Positions 1 to 5,153 of a stretch of 6,851 nt of DNA are shown here, in pieces. The notes under the pieces are model-generated. The model was given only the letters and a program-made list of their open reading frames with translations. It was not told the DNA's origin and did not search any database. This stretch comes from JBGOUP01 sp041477655 (GTDB lineage: Bacteria > Patescibacteriota > UBA1384 > 2-12-FULL-50-11). Made by a program: the position numbers and the translations under genes. Location of the stretch: positions 1-6,851 of the forward strand of contig JBGOUP010000034.1 of assembly GCA_041477655.1 (NCBI GenBank), read 5' to 3'. The first letter of the stretch is position 1. Each line of letters begins with the position of its first letter.

Positions 1-541
1 TTCGCTCCATCGATTTCTTAACCGACACGTTTTCACCAGCAAAATACTGGTTACCATCACAACCGATCGAGTCAACTATGGTCGTGTCGGACTGCTCTAT
101 GTTTATGGCTTGGCAGGTATTGCTTAGTGAGATGCTTGTAGTAACAACATCCGGATCGACATTAAGCACCGAACTGGCCGAACCTTTGCCAAAATTACTA
201 ATCAGAAAATAACCGTTAGCGGCAATGGTGCCGGAACTAATGGTTAAATCTCCACTGCTGGTCGCTGAATTTGTCAGAATCCACCCACTCAAATCAATAT
301 CTTGATTGGTGGTATTTCGAAGCTCAATCCATTCATCGCTGGAGCTGGCTGTTGAGCCCATCCACATAATTTCGTTAATTACCACCTCTGGAGTGCCGGC
401 CGCGTGAGCGGCTTTGAGGGTGAGCAGCTGGGCAGCCACTGCTCCTTGCAACGCCAGAAGGGTAACGAGAAATCGTGTGAAGAATTTTGAAACCATTTGT
501 TTGACTCTAACTTTCGAGTCAAGGGGTTTTTCTTGTGACAT
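1..541 (-). CDS. Exported lamin-tail-domain (LTD) protein, C-terminus cut by window edge
   Basis: The visible 180 residues begin with a basic N-region and a hydrophobic stretch at about residues 20-40 (FLVTLLALQGAVAAQLL). A signal-peptidase-like AHAAG follows near residue 46, so the protein is probably exported. Residues 53-88 read VVINEIMWMGS...DEWIELRNTTNQDIDLSGWIL, the hallmark start of a lamin tail domain, an Ig-like fold common in bacterial surface and secreted nuclease-associated proteins. Residues 150-180 (DSIGC, KKSMER) match the end of such a domain. What follows is outside the window, so the full function is unknown. I chose ATG at 541 because AGAAGGG lies 5 bases upstream. A second in-frame ATG at 496 is possible and would still keep the signal peptide. 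The frame also stays open back to a TTG at 631 with AGGAGGAG before it, but that extension would translate the palindromic repeat and looks non-coding. The gene is divergent from the propeller protein, and both are envelope proteins. Confidence 0.85.
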   Translation of the reverse strand, partial: MSQEKPLDSKVRVKQMVSKFFTRFLVTLLALQGAVAAQLLTLKAAHAAGTPEVVINEIMWMGSTASSSDEWIELRNTTNQDIDLSGWILTNSATSSGDLTISSGTIAANGYFLISNFGKGSASSVLNVDPDVVTTSISLSNTCQAINIEQSDTTIVDSIGCDGNQYFAGENVSVKKSMER

Positions 542-546
542 TTTTT

Positions 547-553
547 CCCTTCT
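547..553 (-). promoter_or_regulatory. Shine-Dalgarno of the LTD protein gene
   Basis: On the minus strand AGAAGGG precedes ATG 541 with a 5-base A-only spacer. This is one of only two clear ribosome binding sites in the window, and it favours ATG 541 over the downstream in-frame ATG at 496. Confidence 0.6.
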
Positions 554-568
554 AGTTGTTAATGAGCC

Positions 569-584
569 TCCGCCAGTTGGCGGA
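569..584. repeat. GC-rich palindrome in the divergent intergenic region
   Basis: TCCGCC-AGTT-GGCGGA is a perfect 6-bp stem with a 4-base loop, lying 28 bases upstream of the LTD start. The stem would fold in the 5' leader of the LTD transcript. The surrounding 190-base interval (542-730) holds no other gene that I can support. It contains two further AGGAGG-like tracts on the minus strand without a plausible start. The stem may be a member of a dispersed short intergenic repeat family, which cannot be judged from one copy. Confidence 0.5.
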
Positions 585-730
585 CGCCCTCCTAATACAT
601 TCCCTCCGCACTCCCTAAGAGACAGTTTCAAGCTCCTCCTAAGAATCTGTTCAACAGTAGCCAGAAATACTGAACCTTGTCAAATCGAGACCATCTTGCC
701 AAGCGCCTAAGAGTCGTTCAGCATAAGTTA

Positions 731-2326
731 ATGGACGAGTCGGCCAAGCCAAAAACTTGGGAAAAATTCAAACTCTGGGCGACTAAACACAAAAAAACTC
801 TCCAAATTGTCGTGCCGATAGTTGTGATTTTATTGCTGTTTCTTTTTGGCTTGATTCAGCAAGGGATCGTCGGCGGTTGGTTAGATAATTTCAATCGGGC
901 CACGGCCACTTTAAGAGTCCAAGACGCCAAGCAACAGCCAATTGAAAATGCCCAGATATTGCTGGGCGATTCAACGGCCAACACCGATATCACCGGCAAC
1001 GCCACTGTTACTGGCCTGGTGGCTGGCACCCGCCAGCTGACAGTGCGCAAAACCGGTTTCCTGACTATGACCCAAGACGTGGTCTTGAAACGTGGGGCTA
1101 ACAGTCTTGGTTCATTTGTTCTCAAAGAGGCGCCATTAGCAAAAGTTAATCTAGGCTTGAAAATCACTGATTATGTTAGTGAAGCCAGCATCAACGATGC
1201 CACCGTTTCGCTTAACGATCTTAAACCAATCCTTCAAGGCAGTAGTTGGCAGTTTAACAACGTACCGGTTGGCGATTACAAATTGACTATCTCAAAATCC
1301 GGCTACAACACGGCCAGTGTTGACGTAACCGTTGATCAAAAAACGACTAAGCTCGATGAAGTCAAACTGGTCCCGGCTGGGGTAATTGTCTTTGAATCTA
1401 ACCGAGACAAAGGCCTGCGTGGAATATTCACGGCCAGTTACAACGGAACCGATCAGAAAAATTTAGTGGCCCGAACTGGCGATTTTGAGGATTATTCGCC
1501 GGTACTAGGTCCAAATCAACGCAAAGTCTTCTTTACTTCCACCCGAGACGGCGCCAAAAATGACTCCGGAGAATTTAAGACTTTTCTGTACGTGGTAGAT
1601 GTCGACGGCAAAAACCTGACCAAAATATCCCAAACATCTGACTCCTACAACGCTATGTGGTCGCCAGACGGCAGCTACATTGGGTTTGTTAATTACGACA
1701 GCACTAACAAGAAAACCCGGCTTTACACTTACGGAGTGACCAACAAGTCGCTTAATACTTTCTCTGGTTATGACGCCAATTCCAATTTTGCCTTTTCCGC
1801 CGACGGCAGTCATATAGCCTTTGGCGCCAATCAGGATAGTGATAATACCGACGGGCTGTTCTACGGCCAAAGCAATGGCCAGGGCATCCAAAAAATTGAT
1901 ACCGTCAACTCCTACTCGCTGGAATTCACCGCCACTGGAACGTTTCGCTATTCTTACTACGACAACACTCAAAGCAAGACCCGTTATTTTGAGTACGACC
2001 CAGTCGCCAATAGCAAAACCGAAATTTCTGCTCCGCAAATTGATAAGGTTGGCGCTATTTTGTCACCAGACAAAAAATTGCGGGCTTATGTATCTACCCG
2101 CGATGGCAAGGCCAACCTCTATATATCTGATGCCAGCGGCAAAAATGAAGTCAAACTGACCGATCTGAACCACGTCGTTAGCGGCGATTTGCTCTGGTCC
2201 AAAGACAGCAGTTTTATTATGTTCAACCTCAAGAGTGACGCCGAGTCGGCTCGCTACTTGGTTTCAATCAACGGCCAAGCCAAAGCCAAGAAAATCGTTG
2301 ACATTAATCTGACCTACAACGGCTAA
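731..2326 (+). CDS. Membrane-anchored protein with two carboxypeptidase-regulatory-like domains and a TolB-like beta-propeller
   Basis: The protein has 531 residues. A short lysine-rich cytoplasmic tail is followed by one transmembrane helix at about residues 24-44 (LQIVVPIVVILLLFLFGLI). Two PEGA/CarboxypepD_reg-like Ig-fold repeats come next, at about 59-132 and 137-214. Each has the typical ending: GLVAGTRQLTVRKTGFLT in the first and NVPVGDYKLTISKSGYNT in the second. Residues from about 216 to the end form a PD40/TolB-type propeller of roughly six blades, with signature strands such as MWSPDGSYIGFV, FAFSADGSHIAFG and VFESNRDKGLRGIFTAS. The bulk should lie outside the membrane, where such propellers bind proteins or glycans; no catalytic motif is visible. 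ATG 731 is chosen as start. A TTG at 677 would add 18 residues, and neither has a convincing Shine-Dalgarno. A stop at 671 limits the frame. No terminator is visible after the stop. Confidence 0.8.
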   Translation: MDESAKPKTWEKFKLWATKHKKTLQIVVPIVVILLLFLFGLIQQGIVGGWLDNFNRATATLRVQDAKQQPIENAQILLGDSTANTDITGNATVTGLVAGTRQLTVRKTGFLTMTQDVVLKRGANSLGSFVLKEAPLAKVNLGLKITDYVSEASINDATVSLNDLKPILQGSSWQFNNVPVGDYKLTISKSGYNTASVDVTVDQKTTKLDEVKLVPAGVIVFESNRDKGLRGIFTASYNGTDQKNLVARTGDFEDYSPVLGPNQRKVFFTSTRDGAKNDSGEFKTFLYVVDVDGKNLTKISQTSDSYNAMWSPDGSYIGFVNYDSTNKKTRLYTYGVTNKSLNTFSGYDANSNFAFSADGSHIAFGANQDSDNTDGLFYGQSNGQGIQKIDTVNSYSLEFTATGTFRYSYYDNTQSKTRYFEYDPVANSKTEISAPQIDKVGAILSPDKKLRAYVSTRDGKANLYISDASGKNEVKLTDLNHVVSGDLLWSKDSSFIMFNLKSDAESARYLVSINGQAKAKKIVDINLTYNG

Positions 2327-2367
2327 TAAGGCCAAGCCTACACAGAGATAGGACGATTTCAGTTATT

Positions 2368-2400
2368 AGTACCGGTACTGTGATATAATTTTTACAGTAC
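2368..2400 (+). promoter_or_regulatory. Extended -10 promoter embedded in overlapping palindromes (probable operator) of the HTH-endonuclease gene
   Basis: A perfect TATAAT lies at 2384-2389, preceded by TG at 2381-2382 (TGnTATAAT, an extended -10). It is 21 bases before the ATG at 2411, giving a leader of about 15 bases without a Shine-Dalgarno. The -10 lies in the 12-base centre of a perfect 7-bp inverted repeat, GTACTGT (2375-2381) and ACAGTAC (2394-2400). The left arm also belongs to a 12-bp perfect palindrome AGTACCGGTACT (2368-2379). No good -35 is seen. A dimeric DNA-binding protein on these arms would block RNA polymerase, and the HTH protein encoded next is the obvious candidate. That link is inferred. 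Confidence 0.7.
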
Positions 2401-2410
2401 GAAAGTTCGA

Positions 2411-3082
2411 ATGAAGGCATTAACCGAGAAAAAAATTAAGGCTCTAGCCATGCGTAAGAGTGGAATGAGTTATTCTCAAATAAAAAAACGGTTGGAGGTA
2501 AGTAAGAGTAGCCTTAGTTTGTGGTTGCGTCACCTACCACTTTCTAATGAAAGGGTCAGGGAGCTTAGGGATATCAATGAGCAAAGAATTGAACGTTTTA
2601 GAAATACTATGGCTACAAAGGTTCAAAATCGTCTTAAAGAAGTTTATAAGCAAGAGCAAACACAGCTGTTACCATTGTCAGATAAAGAGCTAATGCTCAC
2701 GGGCTTATTTTTATACTGGGGAGAGGGGGCAAAAACTAAGCGTTTTGAGATCAGTCTAAGTAACACCAACCCTAGAATGATAAAATTTTATATCCATTGG
2801 TTGATTAAGGCTTTTCAAGTTCCAACCGCGAAGATGGTAATACGACTGCAGCTATATGCCGATATGAGTGTCAAAAAGGAACAACAATACTGGAGTGACA
2901 TACTGGGTTTACCAACTACACAATTTTCGAAGCCATATATTAAGAAGACGACTTTGAGAGGATTAACTTTCAAGGGTCATGGTCATGGGACTTGCAATCT
3001 TATAGTACCTGGACGAGATTATTACGAAATTATCACCCAAGGAATAGATGTGATTGTTGATGACTGCATAGGGGTTACTTAA
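2411..3082 (+). CDS. HTH protein with LAGLIDADG-endonuclease-like core
   Basis: The protein has 223 residues. Residues 4-42 form a helix-turn-helix (MRKSGMSYSQIKKRLEVSKSSLSLWLR) of the resolvase/Sigma-70-like type. Residues 44-85 are highly charged and probably helical. From residue 95 a core starts with MLTGLFLYWGEG, which resembles a single LAGLIDADG helix with an acidic residue near its end (E105). It continues with SNTNPRMIKFYIHWLI, RLQLYA and YWSDILGLPTTQF, the order seen in small HTH plus homing-endonuclease-like proteins. One such helix implies action as a homodimer. It may cut DNA, or it may have become a transcription factor. Base composition departs from the neighbours: about 33-37% G+C in 2461-2520 and 2881-2940, against 48-58% in sampled stretches of the upstream gene, which suggests transfer. 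It stands alone between two envelope genes, with its own palindromic promoter, directly before a tRNA gene. Family assignment is from motifs only. Confidence 0.7.
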   Translation: MKALTEKKIKALAMRKSGMSYSQIKKRLEVSKSSLSLWLRHLPLSNERVRELRDINEQRIERFRNTMATKVQNRLKEVYKQEQTQLLPLSDKELMLTGLFLYWGEGAKTKRFEISLSNTNPRMIKFYIHWLIKAFQVPTAKMVIRLQLYADMSVKKEQQYWSDILGLPTTQFSKPYIKKTTLRGLTFKGHGHGTCNLIVPGRDYYEIITQGIDVIVDDCIGVT

Positions 3083-3097
3083 AGAAATGAGAATGGG

Positions 3098-3103
3098 TAT
3101 AAT
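3098..3103 (+). promoter_or_regulatory. -10 element of the tRNA gene
   Basis: A perfect TATAAT, flanked by GGG and CCC, lies 9 bases before the tRNA 5' end and 15 bases after the HTH gene stop. The spacing fits transcription starting a few bases before the mature tRNA. No good -35 is seen at the usual distance. It indicates that the tRNA has its own promoter. Confidence 0.55.
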
Positions 3104-3112
3104 CCCAAGAAC

Positions 3113-3184
3113 GGGCGCATAGCTCAACGGTAGAGCTTCGAGCTTATGTCTCGACGGTTCCAGGTTCGAGCCCTGGTGCGCCCA
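3113..3184 (+). tRNA. tRNA with anticodon UAU (predicted tRNA-Ile for AUA), atypical anticodon loop
   Basis: A complete cloverleaf can be folded by hand. The acceptor stem is GGGCGCA (3113-3119) with TGCGCCC (3177-3183), and A3184 is the discriminator. The D stem is GCTC/GAGC with a 7-base loop. The anticodon stem is TCGAG (3138-3142) with CTCGA (3150-3154). There is a 5-base variable region, and the T stem CCAGG/CCTGG closes loop TTCGAGC. All stems pair perfectly. CCA is not encoded. The 7-base anticodon loop is CTTATGT, so the anticodon is UAU (3145-3147), reading AUA as isoleucine. Bacteria normally read AUA with a lysidine-modified CAU tRNA. Position 37 is G and 38 is U, where A37 (for t6A) and A38 are expected, and position 26 is a pyrimidine. 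The body resembles the minor tRNA-Ile. It could be a diverged or decaying tRNA, but the perfect stems and the upstream TATAAT argue for a transcribed one. Confidence 0.8.
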
Positions 3185-3264
3185 CTTCTCGACAAGCTCG
3201 AAGTAAACTTCTAGTTTACGAGAGATTGCCGAAAAACCTCGAGCGAACGCAGTGAGTCGAGAAG
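3185..3264. repeat. Nested inverted-repeat element abutting the tRNA 3' end
   Basis: The outer arms are CTTCTCGAC (3185-3193) and GTCGAGAAG (3256-3264), perfect over 9 bp. Inside are GCTCGA (3196-3201) and TCGAGC (3239-3244). In the centre is a 7-bp hairpin GTAAACT-TCT-AGTTTAC (3203-3219). The element begins at the base after the tRNA discriminator. The TCGA-rich arms resemble widespread intergenic palindromic repeats of environmental bacteria, which is an impression and not a match I can verify. No T-run follows any stem, so it is not a standard intrinsic terminator. It may act in tRNA 3' processing or be a mobile REP-like element. Confidence 0.65.
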
Positions 3265-3299
3265 CTATCGACCATCTAGTAGCTAAGTTCAGTAGCAGA

Positions 3300-3305
3300 T
3301 ATACT
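3300..3305 (+). promoter_or_regulatory. -10 element of the L,D-transpeptidase gene
   Basis: TATACT (one mismatch to TATAAT) lies 10 bases before ATG 3316. Initiation 6-8 bases downstream would place the transcript start at about 3312-3314, giving a leaderless or nearly leaderless mRNA. This makes the upstream TTG at 3307 an unlikely start. No clear -35 is seen. Confidence 0.45.
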
Positions 3306-3315
3306 TTTGATAGAG

Positions 3316-4752
3316 ATGGTGAAACGGAAACACCTAACTATTACTGGTTTAATCGTCGTGGCCTCGGTTTCGACGGTTTTGGCAACGGCGGCTATCACTA
3401 GTTACGCCTATCAAGGCCGAATACTACCTCGTACCACGGTGGCCGGGGTCAAATTGAGCAATCAAACCCTGACCGAAGCCTACCCCAAGATCACCAACCA
3501 AATTAATAAGATCGAGGAGACACCACTGCCGATTAGTTTCAACGGCAATCAAGCCCAACCGAAACTCAAAGATTTAGGAGTAGCCGTTTCGGTTCAATCA
3601 ACTGTTGACCAAGTTAAACCCAAGCCAACCATTTGGGAATGGCTGACGCCGTATTACTGGAAGGAATTTTTTATTAACAAGAATGTTTCGCTGGACGCTA
3701 GTGTCGATCGAAACCGGATCCAGACAGCCACGGAAACGCTCTTAAAAATCACCACCACCGCCAAGGATGCTCAAATTAAGACGGATAATGGCCAACTGAC
3801 CGTTGTCCCGGCCCAGGCTGGTTACTCGGTTAATATTGATCCGGTTGTTGGCGCTGTTCAACATCTAATAACGGCAGGTGAAGTTGTTTCAGCCGAGCTG
3901 TCGTCGGCTGAAACTCCAGCCGCCATTACTACCGAGATAGCCAACCAAACAAAAACCGAGATTGATCAGAGCCTCAAGCCAGTCTATCTCCAGGTAAGCG
4001 GTCAAAAAGTTACCGTTCCAATCAATGACCAATACTCCTTCATTACTTTTTCAACTACCGACGAGAAACTGACTTGGCAAATCTCTCAAGCTAAAATTGG
4101 CACCTATGTGTCTGGAAAAGTTGCCAAGAAGTACGATATCAAAATGGTACCCAAACAGATAAAGTTTGAGACCAATGAGGTACTTCAGGAGGGGAAGGAT
4201 GGCCAAACGGTCGATGTCGGTAAACTGGCTAGTGATATTTACCGAACAATTACCGAAAAGACTGACACAACCAACCAACCGATTGCCGTAAACTTTAAAT
4301 CAATACCGTTAACTCAACAGGTTATCTATCCAGATTATGTCCTTAATCTATTCCCCGGCCGGTACATCGATATTAATTTGGCCAAACAAGAGTTATTCCT
4401 AATTGAAGGCAATAACCTGCTTTATACTTTCCGGATCTCTTCAGGCATTTGGTATCTACCTACGCCCAAAGGCACATTCAGCATCGCTTCCAAAAGCCCC
4501 AGAGCATATTCGGCTAAGTATGGTCTATATATGCCCAACTGGAACAACTTTACCGGCACTAGCGACGACGGTCGATCTTTACCGGCAGGGGATTACGGTA
4601 TCCACGCCCTGCCCGAATGGCCAGGCGGGCAAAAAGAAGGCGAGAATCATATCGGTACGCCGGTTTCTCATGGTTGTGTTCGCTTAAACGACGAAAACGC
4701 CGCCATAGTTTACGGCTGGGCGGACATCGGCACTCCTGTCCATATCCATTAG
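3316..4752 (+). CDS. Membrane-anchored L,D-transpeptidase (YkuD domain) with VanW/YoaR-like N-terminal domains
   Basis: The protein has 478 residues. A basic start and one transmembrane helix at about residues 6-30 place the rest outside the membrane. TTVAGVKLSNQTLTEA (about 40-55) is the VanW/YoaR-type motif. It introduces two PG_binding_4-like domains, at about 55-195 and 215-340. The C-terminal YkuD domain (about 349-478) carries the catalytic signature IGTPVSHGCVRL, with nucleophile Cys454, His452 and Arg456, and an upstream conserved GIHALP with His430. All key residues are present, so it should be active. L,D-transpeptidases make 3-3 peptidoglycan cross-links or attach proteins to peptidoglycan through the meso-diaminopimelate of the stem peptide. 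ATG 3316 is chosen over TTG 3307 (three residues longer) because of the promoter position. An in-frame TAG at 3280 limits the frame. AUA codons are used (for example in the HLITA and EIANQ segments), so the cell must decode AUA. The stop overlaps that of the convergent regulator. Confidence 0.92.
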   Translation: MVKRKHLTITGLIVVASVSTVLATAAITSYAYQGRILPRTTVAGVKLSNQTLTEAYPKITNQINKIEETPLPISFNGNQAQPKLKDLGVAVSVQSTVDQVKPKPTIWEWLTPYYWKEFFINKNVSLDASVDRNRIQTATETLLKITTTAKDAQIKTDNGQLTVVPAQAGYSVNIDPVVGAVQHLITAGEVVSAELSSAETPAAITTEIANQTKTEIDQSLKPVYLQVSGQKVTVPINDQYSFITFSTTDEKLTWQISQAKIGTYVSGKVAKKYDIKMVPKQIKFETNEVLQEGKDGQTVDVGKLASDIYRTITEKTDTTNQPIAVNFKSIPLTQQVIYPDYVLNLFPGRYIDINLAKQELFLIEGNNLLYTFRISSGIWYLPTPKGTFSIASKSPRAYSAKYGLYMPNWNNFTGTSDDGRSLPAGDYGIHALPEWPGGQKEGENHIGTPVSHGCVRLNDENAAIVYGWADIGTPVHIH

Positions 4753-5006
4753 CCAACCTTTTTAAGCAATCTTTGAAGAAGCTGGTGATCAGAGTCAGAC
4801 AGTTTGTCTCGGTCGGAAAAATAGTTGCCCACATATTGGGCCATAGCTGATTGGCAAGCGCCAGTTATCGCCTGAAGTTGAACAATCACTTGATCCTGTT
4901 CACCAGACAAAATTAGCTTTTCCACAGCCCGGAGTTGTCCAACTATCCGATTGAGACGACTAATAATTTTTCGTTGATCCTGCTCGTTACTTATTGTCAG
5001 TTTCAT
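4749..5006 (-). CDS. CsoR/FrmR-family (DUF156) small transcriptional regulator, metal ligands not conserved
   Basis: The protein has 85 residues, the usual length for the family. It has the family core RKIISRLNRIVGQLRAVEKLI (12-32) followed by QLQAITGACQSAM (43-55), predicted as the all-helical dimer-of-dimers fold. Aligned on the RLxRIxGQ and Q-x-x-A motifs, the classical copper ligands Cys36, His61 and Cys65 of mycobacterial CsoR correspond to Gln37, Tyr62 and Arg66 here. The only cysteine is Cys51, at a site not normally used. Copper, nickel, formaldehyde or persulfide sensing by the known chemistry is therefore unlikely. ATG 5006 is the first start after an in-frame stop that directly precedes it. 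AGAGGG lies 10 bases upstream. A CsoR-like operator and an extended -10 lie about 110-150 bases upstream, suggesting autoregulation. No copper ATPase or chaperone is adjacent. It follows the beta-CASP gene on the same strand, 146 bases away. Confidence 0.85.
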   Translation of the reverse strand: MKLTISNEQDQRKIISRLNRIVGQLRAVEKLILSGEQDQVIVQLQAITGACQSAMAQYVGNYFSDRDKLSDSDHQLLQRLLKKVG

Positions 5007-5016
5007 TCAATAATAG

Positions 5017-5022
5017 CCCTCT
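5017..5022 (-). promoter_or_regulatory. Shine-Dalgarno of the CsoR-like gene
   Basis: AGAGGG on the minus strand with a 10-base spacer to ATG 5006. The spacer is at the long end of the usual range but there is no better site. Confidence 0.4.
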
Positions 5023-5106
5023 ACTTACCACCTAACTTACTCTGTTAACTAGGCATTTTTTTATAAAAGACAGGGCCATTTTTCACTAAAACTGACATTC
5101 TTTTTT

Positions 5107-5153
5107 CCCCATTTCATACCCCCTTCATTCCCCACTATACCACCCTGGGGTAT
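5107..5153 (-). promoter_or_regulatory. CsoR-type operator with embedded extended -10 promoter and G-tracts
   Basis: On the plus strand ATACCACCCTGGGGTAT (5137-5153) is an imperfect palindrome with ATACC/GGTAT arms around a C/G-rich centre, the general form of CsoR-family operators. A second ATACC followed by CCC lies at 5116-5123, 21 bp (two helical turns) from the ATACC at 5137. On the minus strand TGG-TATAGT (5142-5134) is an extended -10 inside the palindrome, so binding there would block transcription toward the regulator gene. The transcript would start near 5127 and have a leader of about 120 bases. A second, weaker minus-strand -10 candidate, TATAAA, lies at 5065-5060. The palindrome overlaps the stop codon of the upstream beta-CASP gene (5153-5155). 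Four minus-strand G-runs (3-5 Gs) span 5107-5145. Confidence 0.55.

Noticed and set aside
414..710. Plus-strand open frame opposite the LTD gene
   Set aside because: It is antisense to the signal peptide and LTD coding region and shows no domain-like sequence; the minus-strand reading is clearly the gene.
677..730. TTG 677 as start of the propeller protein
   Set aside because: No Shine-Dalgarno precedes it; ATG 731 gives a normal short cytoplasmic tail. It remains possible.
1505..2038. Minus-strand 177-codon open frame inside the propeller gene
   Set aside because: The plus strand gives a coherent propeller with repeated motifs; the opposite frame is a composition-driven shadow.
2327..3112. 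Insertion sequence around the HTH-endonuclease gene
   Set aside because: I found no terminal inverted repeats or target-site duplication flanking the gene, and there is no transposase motif.
3203..3219. Intrinsic terminator after the tRNA
   Set aside because: The 7-bp hairpin is followed by GAGAGATTG, with no T-run, so it does not fit a Rho-independent terminator.
3185..3264. CRISPR array or tRNA attachment-site duplication
   Set aside because: There are no regularly spaced direct repeats, no direct duplicate of the tRNA 3' end is seen elsewhere in the window, and no integrase gene is present.
4403..4850. Several plus- and minus-strand open frames over the transpeptidase C-terminus
   Set aside because: They overlap the YkuD catalytic motif in the correct frame and have no start signals or family features.
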